This document shows, piece after piece, positions 16,400-23,589 of a stretch of 23,589 nucleotides of DNA; position 1 is the first letter of the stretch; each line of letters begins with the position of its first letter. Origin of the DNA: an uncultured Desulfovibrio sp. (GTDB lineage Bacteria > Desulfobacterota > Desulfovibrionia > Desulfovibrionales > Desulfovibrionaceae); NCBI GenBank assembly GCA_937926875.1, contig CALBAX010000123.1, positions 1-23,589 on the forward strand, in the 5' to 3' direction. Under the pieces are notes generated by a model, which saw only the letters and a list, made by a program, of their open reading frames with translations, had not been told where the DNA came from and did not search any database. The position numbers and the translations under genes were made by a program.

Positions 16400-19300
16400 T
16401 CAGGGGCGTGCGAGCCCTCCTTCCGGCCCGGCAGGGCGGATCTGTCCTTTTTCCAGCAGGAAGAAGGGCGCGCCAGGCTGGATCTCCCGCAGCAGGGCCG
16501 CCGTGTGGGGATGGCAGGTGAAGAAGAGCAGTTGCTGCCGGGGGCCGTATTTCCCCTCGCCAAGATCCCCCAGGATGCGGGCCGTGCGCCGTGCCCGGCC
16601 GGGGTCGAAGTCCACCAGCACGTCGTCCATGATGACCGGCAGCGGGCTGGCCTGTGCCGCGTGGTCCTGGATGTAGGCCAGGCGCAGGGCCAGATAGAGT
16701 TGCTCCTGAGTGCCCCGGCTCAGCTGCTCCGGGCTGACGGGCTCGCCCTGCGGCGGCATGACGCGCAGGCTGGAATCGCCCACGACGGCCCCCACGTCCT
16801 GCCAGGCGCCTGCGGTGATGTCCCGGAAGATGGCTGCGGCCCGGCGGATGACACGGGGCTGGCGTTCCTTCTCGAAAGCCAGTTTCGCCCTGTGGATCAG
16901 GGCGTGGGCCAGACGAAGCCGGCACCAGGCGCGGGCCTGCCGTTGCAGCTCCTCCCGCTGGCCGGCTTCCTGCTGCAACAGGTCGGCCAGGGTCCCGTCC
17001 TGCTGCATGGCTTCCACGCGCACGCCCAGAGCCGCGACGTCTTCCGCCAGGGCGTCTTCTTCCTGCCGCAGTTCTTCCAGCAAACGCTGCTGTCCGTCGC
17101 GGGCCTGCTCCTCTTCCTCCCGGGCCTCTTCCCGGAAGGAAGACAAGAATGCCTCCAGGGGCTGGGCCCCGGCCACCAGACGCAGGCTGTCTTCCAGCAG
17201 CAGGCGCCGCTGCTCCGTCTGGCGCCGTTCTTCCAGCAGGGCCGCTGTCTGCAAAAAATCACCGTCGTCCCGGGCTTCCCCCTGACGCAGCAGGGCCGCC
17301 AGATCCGCACGGATGCCATCAAGATCGTTTTCCGCACGGCGGCAGGCCGTTTCCTGTTCGTCCAGGGACCGGCGCAGACGGGTCTGCTCTGCGGCACGAT
17401 GGCGGGCGTCCTCCGCAGCCTCGCACAGCATCTCCAGTTGCCGGAGCCAGTCGGCATCCTGCGGCGGGACGGGCCGCCCCAGCTCTTCCAGCAGGGCCAC
17501 CAGCGGTGCCCGCAGGGCTGCCACGTCATCGTGCAGGCGTTGCAGGCGCGATCCCTCCTGTTGCAGCTCCGCTTCAAGGCGCAGGCAGGCTTCCATGCCG
17601 TCCAGGGCGGCATGGACGGTGCCCGGGGCCAGGTCTTCCGGCAGGCCCAGAGAACGCAGGCTTGCGGTCCAGTCGGCCCGGGCCGCCTCCATCTGGCGGG
17701 CCGCTTCCTGCGTGCGGCAACGGCTGTCTTCCAGCGTCTTGCGGCAGCGTTCCAGCAGCCCGGCACTGGTCGTGGCTTCAGCGGCGGCCTGCTGATGTCT
17801 TGATCGGGCTTCTTCCGCCTCCCGGCAGAGGGCAAGACAGCGGCGGACAGCCTCCGGCAGGCCGGGGCAGGCAGCATCGGGAGGAAGCAGGCCCAGCAGG
17901 TCGCGCACGGCTGTTTCCGTCTGTTGCAGTGAAGAGGCCGCATGCCCGGCATCGTCCCCGGCCGTGCGCAGGGCCTCCGCCAGTGTGGCAGCGGTGGCTG
18001 CCCGCTCGCAAAGGAGCCCTGCCGCTTCCGGGGCAAAGGCCGCTGCGGTGGCTGCGGGCAACATGGCCTGCCAGCGGTGCTCCACTTCCTGCACGGCGGC
18101 AAGGAGTTCCTGTTCCTGTGCGGCCAGGCGTGCCAGCGTTTGCCTGACGCTGCGGAGCTCCTGCCGCAGGCGGTCGTGTTCCTGCAGGAGCTGATCCAGC
18201 TGGCGGCGCAAGTCCTGCTGTTTTTCCAGCCGGGCTCCCAGTTCGTCGGCATCCGGCGCTTCATTGGCCATGCCGTGCGGCAGGGGCAGATGGGCAAGAC
18301 GGTGCTGCTGTTCCCGCAGGCGGCCGGAGCTTTCTTCCAGCAATTGCCGGACGCGTCCCGCTTCTTGCCGGCGATGGCGTTCCGCCTTCCCGGCATGGGG
18401 CATGCCGCCTGCCAGCAGGGCGAGCCCGCAGGCCCCTGCCAGCCCGCCTGCCCAGGGCGAGGCCGCCAGCTCGGGCCAGGGGATCAGCTCCGGGGCCCAC
18501 TGTCCGGCCAGAAGGAGGGCCAGGCCGGGGATCAGGAGCATGAGGCCCATGCAGAGCAGGGGCAGGCTGCTGCCTGTCAGGGGGCGTGCCAGCTGTCGGG
18601 CCTGCTGTGCCAGTCCTTCCTGCCGGATCGTCTCGGCGGCGATCCCGGCCTGGAGCGCACGGCAATGCCGCACGGCAGCGGCAAAGCGGTCCAGGTCTTC
18701 CTGCTCGGGAGCCGGATGCTGGTCGATGGCCTGGACAAGGGCCGTCTCGCGCTGTTGCAGTTTGTCCTGCTCCTGTCGTGCGTGGCCCTGCCGTTCCCGC
18801 AGATCGCGCAAGCGGTCTGTCAGATGGCCGAGACGGGCGGCCAGGGACAGGGCCTCGTCCCTGTGGCGGAGCAGCCGTTCCGGCCCGGCAAGGTCATCCT
18901 CATCCAGACGCAGGGGCGCACAGGCGCGGGAAAAGGCTTCACGGGCCCGTTGCTGCCGTCGCTGCCAGCGGGGGAGGTCGTCCCGTTTTTCCTGCCAGTT
19001 CTCCAGAAGGCGTTGCAGGTGGCGCTGCTGTCCGCCGTCCAGCGGCGGCTGGCGGTCGGGCAGGGCCTCAAGACGTTGCAGGTGTGCCTGATGGGCCTCC
19101 TTGGCCTGTGCCAGCGCGGCGGCGGCCTCGTCTTCCCGCTGGCGGGCCATTTGCAGGGCCGTTGCACAGGTCGCCAGCGCGGCGGCCTGCCGTTCCAGCT
19201 CCTCCCGGCCGAAGACCGAACGGTCCGTGGCCCGGATGCGGGCACAATCCCAGCCAGGGCCAAGGCGGGAGAGCTCTTCCCCCAGGCGGCGGCCGACCTG

Positions 19301-20341
19301 TTCCCTGCGCAGACGCGCCAGTGGCAGGTCGGTCAGGGCCTGCCGGTAGGTAGCGGCCTGCTCCGCCAGAGTACGCAGACGGGGCAGGGCCGCCGCAAGT
19401 GCCTGATCCGGGCACAGCTCCCGGAGCTGCCCACGCGTCCGCGCGCACTGCTCCCGAAGGCCCAGCAGGGCGCGTCGGCCGTCCTCCTCCCGTTCCCGCA
19501 GACGGGCCAGGCGCTCGCGTCCCTGCGGCGGGAAATCCTGCGGCAGGCCGGAAAGACGCTCCAGCTGCATCCCCAGCAGATGCCACTCCCGCCACTGCTC
19601 CCAGACCGAGAGGCGCCGCTCCGTACGGCGCAGGGCGGTCTCCAGCTCCGTCTTGCGGCGGCGGAGGGCCTCCAGATCCTGTTTGCGCTGCTGCCACCGG
19701 GCGCACAGGGCGTCGTAGCGGCTGCTCTGGGCATCGGCCTGACGGATGCGGGCCCGCAGCTCCTGCCAGACGCCCGTCTGGACGTTGAGGGGCAACTTGC
19801 GGCCCTGCGGGCGATAGATGGCGTCGGCCTGCTGTTGCAGGGCGCGCAGCACACCGGCCGGGGAACGCAGGCCCGTGCCGAAGCTGGCCCCGTAGAGGGC
19901 ATGGCGCACGGCCTCGTCGTCCAGGCTCTCGAAGCGCTGCAATTCCCCCAGGCTGAAGCCGAACACATTGCGGTAGACCTGACGGTCGATGCCCCGGAAG
20001 AGCTGCTCCAGCAGGCTTTCCGGCACGGGTGCCCCGTCAGGGCCGGTGAGTTGCAGGCGGCCGCTGCCCGGGCCGGGGCGGCGATGCAGATGCAGCAGGC
20101 CGTGGGGGCCGCTTTCCAGCGTCAGGCTGCCCCCGGCCTGGCCGCCGCGCAGGGGCTGGCCGGCCTGCCGTTCCTTGCGCCCGGAGGGATAACCGGTGAG
20201 CATGGCCCGCAGGAAGGCCAGACACGTGGATTTGCCGGCCTCGTTGTCGCCCAGGAAGATGTTGATGCCCGGGCCGAGGCCCTCGGCGCCCGTTTGGGCA
20301 AGGATGCCGAAACCGTCTGCATGGAAGGACAGCAGGCGCAT
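16400..20341 (-). CDS. yhaN: SMC/Rad50-like AAA ATPase with central membrane hairpin (YhaN type)
   Basis: 1313 residues. The N-terminus (MRLLSFHADGFGIL) leads to a Walker A, GDNEAGKST (31-39). Long Glu/Arg/Gln/Leu-rich coiled coils fill ~200-1150. The C-terminus has the ABC signature LSRGTQEQLYLALRLAY (~1205), Walker B VIMDDVLVDFD (~1238) and a switch histidine in FFTCHPHT. Near the middle (~580-645) two hydrophobic segments (LPLLCMGLMLLIPGLALLLAG and WAGGLAGACGLALLAGGM) form a membrane-like hairpin, a feature reported for YhaN-type proteins and absent from SbcC/Rad50. Together with the upstream nuclease it should form an SbcCD/Mre11-Rad50-like DNA-processing complex, possibly membrane-tethered. 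The ATG overlaps the TGA of the nuclease gene by one base (TGATG), so translation is coupled. Its length is somewhat above typical bacterial YhaN. Confidence 0.9.
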   Translation of the reverse strand: MRLLSFHADGFGILAQTGAEGLGPGINIFLGDNEAGKSTCLAFLRAMLTGYPSGRKERQAGQPLRGGQAGGSLTLESGPHGLLHLHRRPGPGSGRLQLTGPDGAPVPESLLEQLFRGIDRQVYRNVFGFSLGELQRFESLDDEAVRHALYGASFGTGLRSPAGVLRALQQQADAIYRPQGRKLPLNVQTGVWQELRARIRQADAQSSRYDALCARWQQRKQDLEALRRRKTELETALRRTERRLSVWEQWREWHLLGMQLERLSGLPQDFPPQGRERLARLREREEDGRRALLGLREQCARTRGQLRELCPDQALAAALPRLRTLAEQAATYRQALTDLPLARLRREQVGRRLGEELSRLGPGWDCARIRATDRSVFGREELERQAAALATCATALQMARQREDEAAAALAQAKEAHQAHLQRLEALPDRQPPLDGGQQRHLQRLLENWQEKRDDLPRWQRRQQRAREAFSRACAPLRLDEDDLAGPERLLRHRDEALSLAARLGHLTDRLRDLRERQGHARQEQDKLQQRETALVQAIDQHPAPEQEDLDRFAAAVRHCRALQAGIAAETIRQEGLAQQARQLARPLTGSSLPLLCMGLMLLIPGLALLLAGQWAPELIPWPELAASPWAGGLAGACGLALLAGGMPHAGKAERHRRQEAGRVRQLLEESSGRLREQQHRLAHLPLPHGMANEAPDADELGARLEKQQDLRRQLDQLLQEHDRLRQELRSVRQTLARLAAQEQELLAAVQEVEHRWQAMLPAATAAAFAPEAAGLLCERAATAATLAEALRTAGDDAGHAASSLQQTETAVRDLLGLLPPDAACPGLPEAVRRCLALCREAEEARSRHQQAAAEATTSAGLLERCRKTLEDSRCRTQEAARQMEAARADWTASLRSLGLPEDLAPGTVHAALDGMEACLRLEAELQQEGSRLQRLHDDVAALRAPLVALLEELGRPVPPQDADWLRQLEMLCEAAEDARHRAAEQTRLRRSLDEQETACRRAENDLDGIRADLAALLRQGEARDDGDFLQTAALLEERRQTEQRRLLLEDSLRLVAGAQPLEAFLSSFREEAREEEEQARDGQQRLLEELRQEEDALAEDVAALGVRVEAMQQDGTLADLLQQEAGQREELQRQARAWCRLRLAHALIHRAKLAFEKERQPRVIRRAAAIFRDITAGAWQDVGAVVGDSSLRVMPPQGEPVSPEQLSRGTQEQLYLALRLAYIQDHAAQASPLPVIMDDVLVDFDPGRARRTARILGDLGEGKYGPRQQLLFFTCHPHTAALLREIQPGAPFFLLEKGQIRPAGPEGGLARP

Positions 20342-21612
20342 CACTCCCCCTCCAGCATGTCCAGGCAAAGATAGCGGGCTTCGTCCAGCAGGTTTTGGAG
20401 CTCTTCCCCTTCCGGCATGGCGAGCATCCCGGCGGGACAGTGCCGGAACAGGGGCGCCAGCTCCTCTTCGGCAAAGGCGGCCAGCGTTTCGGGCCGGTGC
20501 CCGAGCCCTTCTGCCAGACGCAGGGCCTCGCCCAGCAGATCCTGACGTCGCAGGCAGGCGGCCATGTCCACAGAAGGGGCCGTCTCCACGCACAGATCCT
20601 TGATATGGACAGGCAGGGGCAGGGATGCCTGATGCAGGCGCTCCCGCAGGTCGCGGCAGGTCTCCGGGCGGCGCAGCAGGCTGTCCAGCGGCGAGCGCCC
20701 CTGCAAGCAAAGGCGCACGACCATGAGCGTGCAGGAGACCTCAGCGGCTTCTGTGGCCGTGGTCAGGGCCTCCAGCAGCCTGTCTTCCACGGCATCGAGC
20801 TGTTCCACCGCGTCCAAAGAGACGACCAGACGCTGCCATTGCACCGGCCCCAGCGGCAGGAAGTCTTCCCGGCAGGAAAAACCGCCGTCGCAGGCCTCGG
20901 CAGTGACCAGCAGGCAGCCGCGCGGGCCGCCCTCATTGATGTGGAGCCCCTGGGTGTTGCCGGGATAGGCGATGAAGGGGCTGCGCGCCAGGATGCGGCG
21001 TTCGTGCACATGGCCCAGGGCCCAGGCATCCAGACCGGCGGCGCACAGGTCATCCAGCGAGCAGGGCGCGTACCTGTCCTGCGTGGGGCTGCCTTCCACG
21101 CTGCAATGCAGCACGCCCAGCTGGAAGCAGTCCGCATCCGGCCGGCGACGGAAGGAGAGGGCCAGGTTGCGGGCCTCCCTGACACGGGCATGGCTGATGC
21201 CGTGGATCACGGCCAGGGGGGCCCCGTCCCGGTGCAGCACATGCTGCTCGGGCTCCGGGCCGAAGATGGTCACGTTGTCGGGCCAGTCCACGGTCTTCAG
21301 GCGCGAGTCCAGCGGGTCATGGTTGCCGTGGGCCCAGAAGACGGGGATGCCGCAGTGTTGCAGGCGCAGACAGCCATCGCGCAGGGCCAGCTGGGCTTTG
21401 ACGCTGTGCTCTTCCTGATTGTAGATGTCTCCGGCCAGGACGAGGAAGTCCGGCCGCAGGCGTTCGCACAGCTCGAACAAACGTTGCAGGGCCGTGAAGG
21501 TGGCGTCGCGCAGCTGCGCTTGCAGGGCCTCTCCGGCATCGGTGCGGCTCAGGCCCAGGAAGGGGGTGTCCAGATGCAGGTCGGCGGCATGGAGGTATCG
21601 GAGGCTGTTCAT
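20341..21612 (-). CDS. yhaO: Mre11/SbcD-like metallophosphoesterase DNA nuclease (YhaO type)
   Basis: 423 residues from ATG 21612, preceded on the minus strand by AAGGA; a further upstream in-frame ATG adds residues unlike the family. The calcineurin-like phosphoesterase core is complete: HAADLHLDTPF (Asp11, His13), LVLAGDIYN (Asp62), AHGNHDP (96-99), a later LHCSVEG (~168) and GHVHER (~197) supplying the remaining metal-binding histidines. The C-terminal ~200 residues are a capping and partner-binding region. The 'LHLDTPF' start and size place it with YhaO-type repair exonucleases rather than classical SbcD. It probably processes DNA ends in complex with the ATPase encoded immediately downstream. 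It is divergent from the glycosyltransferase gene across a 139-base gap. Confidence 0.93.
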   Translation of the reverse strand: MNSLRYLHAADLHLDTPFLGLSRTDAGEALQAQLRDATFTALQRLFELCERLRPDFLVLAGDIYNQEEHSVKAQLALRDGCLRLQHCGIPVFWAHGNHDPLDSRLKTVDWPDNVTIFGPEPEQHVLHRDGAPLAVIHGISHARVREARNLALSFRRRPDADCFQLGVLHCSVEGSPTQDRYAPCSLDDLCAAGLDAWALGHVHERRILARSPFIAYPGNTQGLHINEGGPRGCLLVTAEACDGGFSCREDFLPLGPVQWQRLVVSLDAVEQLDAVEDRLLEALTTATEAAEVSCTLMVVRLCLQGRSPLDSLLRRPETCRDLRERLHQASLPLPVHIKDLCVETAPSVDMAACLRRQDLLGEALRLAEGLGHRPETLAAFAEEELAPLFRHCPAGMLAMPEGEELQNLLDEARYLCLDMLEGE

Positions 21613-21642
21613 GGCGTGTCCTTGGCGTGGGCTCCTCCGGCA

Positions 21643-21671
21643 GAGATATGTTTTTTCCGGCAGCAGGACAA
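21643..21671 (-). promoter_or_regulatory. Possible promoter of the yhaON operon
   Basis: On the minus strand TTGTCC (21671-21666) is followed after 17 bases by TATCTC (21648-21643). Both hexamers are only partial matches. The position, ~30 bases before the yhaO start codon, is suitable. Confidence 0.3.
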
Positions 21672-21696
21672 GTTGCACGCATGGAAACGTGCGCGG

Positions 21697-21725
21697 TTGA
21701 CGCTGCCCAAGCCCGTTGGTATGAC
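21697..21725 (+). promoter_or_regulatory. Sigma-70-like promoter of the glycosyltransferase gene
   Basis: TTGACG (21697-21702), a 17-base spacer, then TATGAC (21720-21725). This matches five of six and four of six consensus positions. It lies 27 bases before the start codon. A small dyad GCACG...CGTGC (21675-21692) sits just upstream of the -35 and could be an operator for either divergent gene. Confidence 0.5.
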
Positions 21726-21751
21726 TAGCGTTTATACCACAGGGGGAAAGA

Positions 21752-22837
21752 ATGGCGCGAATCCTTTATGGCATCCACGGGACAGGGCATGGCCATGCCA
21801 TGCGCGGGCTGACCATCGCCCGCCGTCTGGGCGCACACGAATTCCTGTTCGTGGCCAATGACGACGCCCCCAAGATACTGGAACCCGAATTCCGGGTGCA
21901 CCGCATCCCCAATCTGGGCACGGTGTTCCGCAACTATCAGGTGGATGTGGGGGCCACGGTGCGCAGGGCCATCCCGCTGCTCTGGCACCGCCAGCGCTAT
22001 GTGGATGAAGTGCTGCGCCTCATCGACCAGTTCAAGCCCGACGTCTGCATGACGGATCTGGAATACTTCGTGCCGCGTGCGGCCGAGAAGGCCGGGCTGC
22101 ACTGTCTGACCCTCGACCATCAGCACGTCATCACCTGCTGCCGTCACGGCTGGCTGCCGCCGCGCATGTGGTGGGATCACCTGTTGCAGGGCATCACGCC
22201 CCGCTACCTGTTCCGTCCCACGGAGCAGAACCTGCTGGTCTCCTTCTACGCGCCGCCGGTGCAGCCCCGCTACCATGCCCGCGTGGTGCCGCCCATCCTG
22301 CGTGAGAGCGTGCTGCGCCTCAGTCCCCGTGACGACGGGCATGTGGTGGTCTACCAGAGCAATTCCACACACCGCAAGCTGGTGGACTTTCTGCTCCAGG
22401 CCACGGACCGGCCCTGTTATGTCTTCGGCTACGACCGGACGGAAGGCCGCGAGGGCAACGTCATCTTCATGAAGAAGAGCGAGGAGGGCTTCCTCAAACT
22501 GCTGGAAGGCTGTTCCTACGTCATCCAGGGCGGCGGTCACACCCTGATGACAGAGGCCCTGCACCTGGGCAAGCCCATCCTGAGCCTGCCGCTCAAGGCC
22601 ATGGTGGAGCAGTGCTTCAACGCCCTGTACCTCGAGCGCCTGAACTACGGCATGCAGGCCGACATGATGACCCTGGAGCCCGCTTTGCTGCGCCGCTTCG
22701 AGGAGCGCCTGCCCGAGTTCCGGGCCTCCATCGCGCGCGGGCATTTTTGCGGCAACGACCTGGTCTTCGGCCTGGTGGACACCTTCATCCGCACCGGCAC
22801 CCTGCCGGTCTCCGGCACGCCGAAGGTGGTGGAGTAG
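21752..22837 (+). CDS. MurG-like glycosyltransferase (Glyco_trans_1_3 type)
   Basis: 361 residues, starting at ATG 21752 after GGGGGAAAG. The first half begins RILYGIHGTGHGHAMRGLTIARRL, with the glycine/histidine-rich loop that binds donor or acceptor in GT-B fold enzymes of the MurG type. The second half has VIQGGGHTLMTEALHLGKPILSLPL (about residues 255-280), the diagnostic 'GG..t..Ea...g.P.l..P' nucleotide-sugar motif of the family. No signal peptide or membrane helix is seen, so it should act in the cytoplasm or at the inner membrane surface. Relatives are often labelled 'teichoic acid biosynthesis protein' or UDP-GlcNAc:LPS transferase; a Gram-negative host makes the teichoic label unlikely. 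The acceptor is unknown. It has its own likely promoter and ends at a strong terminator, so it appears monocistronic. Confidence 0.88.
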   Translation: MARILYGIHGTGHGHAMRGLTIARRLGAHEFLFVANDDAPKILEPEFRVHRIPNLGTVFRNYQVDVGATVRRAIPLLWHRQRYVDEVLRLIDQFKPDVCMTDLEYFVPRAAEKAGLHCLTLDHQHVITCCRHGWLPPRMWWDHLLQGITPRYLFRPTEQNLLVSFYAPPVQPRYHARVVPPILRESVLRLSPRDDGHVVVYQSNSTHRKLVDFLLQATDRPCYVFGYDRTEGREGNVIFMKKSEEGFLKLLEGCSYVIQGGGHTLMTEALHLGKPILSLPLKAMVEQCFNALYLERLNYGMQADMMTLEPALLRRFEERLPEFRASIARGHFCGNDLVFGLVDTFIRTGTLPVSGTPKVVE

Positions 22838-22889
22838 GAGAGAGAATGCCATATCACGGCAGGGGCCCATCCCTGCTTCCCGTGATGCC

Positions 22890-22925
22890 AAAAAGCCTCT
22901 TCCTTCAGTACGGGAGAGGCTTTTT
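22890..22925. terminator. Bidirectional terminator between the glycosyltransferase and the CRISPR array
   Basis: A 14-bp stem with one G-T pair: AAAAAGCCTCTTCC (22890-22903) with GGGAGAGGCTTTTT (22912-22925), 8-base loop. The A5/T5 ends allow termination on both strands, so it can end both the glycosyltransferase mRNA and the right-to-left CRISPR transcript. Confidence 0.9.
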
Positions 22926-22929
22926 GACA

Positions 22930-22957
22930 TGGAGGGCCCCAGACGGGGAGGGAATAC
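22930..22957 (-). repeat. Degenerate leader-distal terminal CRISPR repeat
   Basis: This 28-base stretch lies exactly one 61-base period before the first intact repeat and agrees with it at 17 of 28 positions by direct comparison. Agreement is concentrated in CCCCA (22937-22941) and GGGAATAC (22950-22957). In crRNA orientation the 5' part of the repeat is kept, and the 3' handle (ATGAACC) is lost, as expected for a terminal repeat with no spacer after it. Confidence 0.65.
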
Positions 22958-22989
22958 CCCTCGCCATCCTGCCCGCTGCTCTTCCCCTA

Positions 22990-23589
22990 CGGTTCATCCC
23001 CACGCGTGTGGGGAATACACGTTCGGCTTTGACGGCTCTGGCCTGCAACCCGGTTCATCCCCACGCGTGTGGGGAATACAGCCCCTTACAGAAGTAGCTG
23101 TAGGAAAGATTCGGTTCATCCCCACGCGTGTGGGGAATACAACTCGTAGAGGACGTGGTAATTTTATTCTAACGGTTCATCCCCACGCGTGTGGGGAATA
23201 CTTCCGAATGATGTTGGACAAATATTGATTACTCTGGTTCATCCCCACGCGTGTGGGGAATACCATTTGACGATTCAACGAAAATTACACCATCTCGGTT
23301 CATCCCCACGCGTGTGGGGAATACATGATAGCCCAAATACTATCATTAAATAATTCCGGTTCATCCCCACGCGTGTGGGGAATACGAACCGAAACTGCCA
23401 TTTATAAGAATATTATCAGGTTCATCCCCACGCGTGTGGGGAATACGAAACGCCCATACACCGCCCGTCCGGTATATTCGGTTCATCCCCACGCGTGTGG
23501 GGAATACGTCGCCTCGGCCCATGGAGAGGCGGATGCAATCGGTTCATCCCCACGCGTGTGGGGAATACTCCATCAAAACAGGATACAGT
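22990..23589 (-). CRISPR. Type I-E CRISPR array, leader-distal part, continuing past the window
   Basis: Ten identical 28-base repeat cores start at 22991, 23052, 23113, 23174, 23236, 23297, 23358, 23419, 23480 and 23541. On the plus strand each begins GGTTCATCCCC and ends GTGTGGGGAATAC. A 29th base precedes each core and is C in eight cases, T before the fifth and A before the eighth. The period is 61 bases, 62 between repeats 4 and 5. In the I-E sense (minus strand) the unit starts GTATTCCCC, has a 6-bp stem CCCCAC/GTGGGG, and ends GGATGAACCG, giving the I-E-like crRNA handle ATGAACCG. The leader and cas genes should therefore lie to the right, outside the window. Spacers are 32 bases (33 for spacer 4); the spacer after 23568 is cut by the window end. 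Spacers 3-7 are AT-rich, whereas 1 and 9 are GC-rich. Confidence 0.98.

Noticed and set aside
17942..20374. Long plus-strand open frame opposite the YhaN-like ATPase
   Set aside because: An antisense shadow of the coiled-coil coding region, rich in Gln/Gly/Leu without any recognisable motif; the minus-strand frame has all ATPase motifs.
22612..23228. Open frames running through the CRISPR repeats (peptides with repeated FIPTRVGNT or VHPHACGEY)
   Set aside because: These are translations of the CRISPR repeat itself, a well-known annotation artefact; they have no ribosome binding site.

Overview
The window reads as chromosomal DNA of a high-G+C, Gram-negative, sulfate-reducing delta-proteobacterium, most likely Desulfovibrio or a close relative. 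The main clues are an outer-membrane porin of the Desulfovibrio homotrimeric type, Desulfovibrio-like IlvA and Rel proteins, strong GGAG/AAGGA ribosome binding sites and a type I-E CRISPR array. The genus is an inference; no rRNA gene is present.

Layout. (1) 1-1948: the tail of a membrane-anchored protein (probably a family 2 glycosyltransferase), a conspicuously AT-rich polytopic membrane protein, and a small exported protein whose first codons lie in the AT-rich DNA. (2) 2416-6412: two housekeeping genes, threonine deaminase (ilvA) and a bifunctional (p)ppGpp synthetase/hydrolase (Rel/SpoT), each followed by a strong hairpin. (3) 6761-9319: an accessory metabolic cluster with a two-domain carboxymuconolactone decarboxylase-like protein, an AraC-family regulator on the opposite strand, and a divergent small cupin. 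(4) 9483-11481 (minus): a Cys-cluster protein of unknown function followed by the porin. A TTGACA promoter lies upstream, overlapped by two Fur-box-like palindromes. (5) 11901-16078: an EamA transporter, a polytopic membrane protein and a GT2 glycosyltransferase in one direction, and a GtrA flippase-like gene convergent to them. This is a likely set for lipid-linked sugar transfer. (6) 16400-21612 (minus): a translationally coupled pair, a Mre11/SbcD-like nuclease (YhaO type) and a large SMC/Rad50-like ATPase (YhaN type). (7) 21752-22837: a MurG-like glycosyltransferase. (8) 22930-23589: the leader-distal end of a type I-E CRISPR array, transcribed right to left and running off the window. Ten near-perfect repeats are visible, plus a decayed terminal repeat exactly in register. 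No cas genes are in the window.

The genes fall into three themes: envelope (porin, glycosyltransferases, GtrA, exported protein), stress and metabolism (Ile synthesis, ppGpp, AraC/cupin/CMD), and DNA processing or defence (YhaON, CRISPR). I found no clear evidence of a wholly new system. The observations most worth checking are the tandem Fur-like sites on the porin operon, the eroded CRISPR terminal repeat with a shared bidirectional terminator, and the AT-rich island whose edge falls inside a signal peptide.
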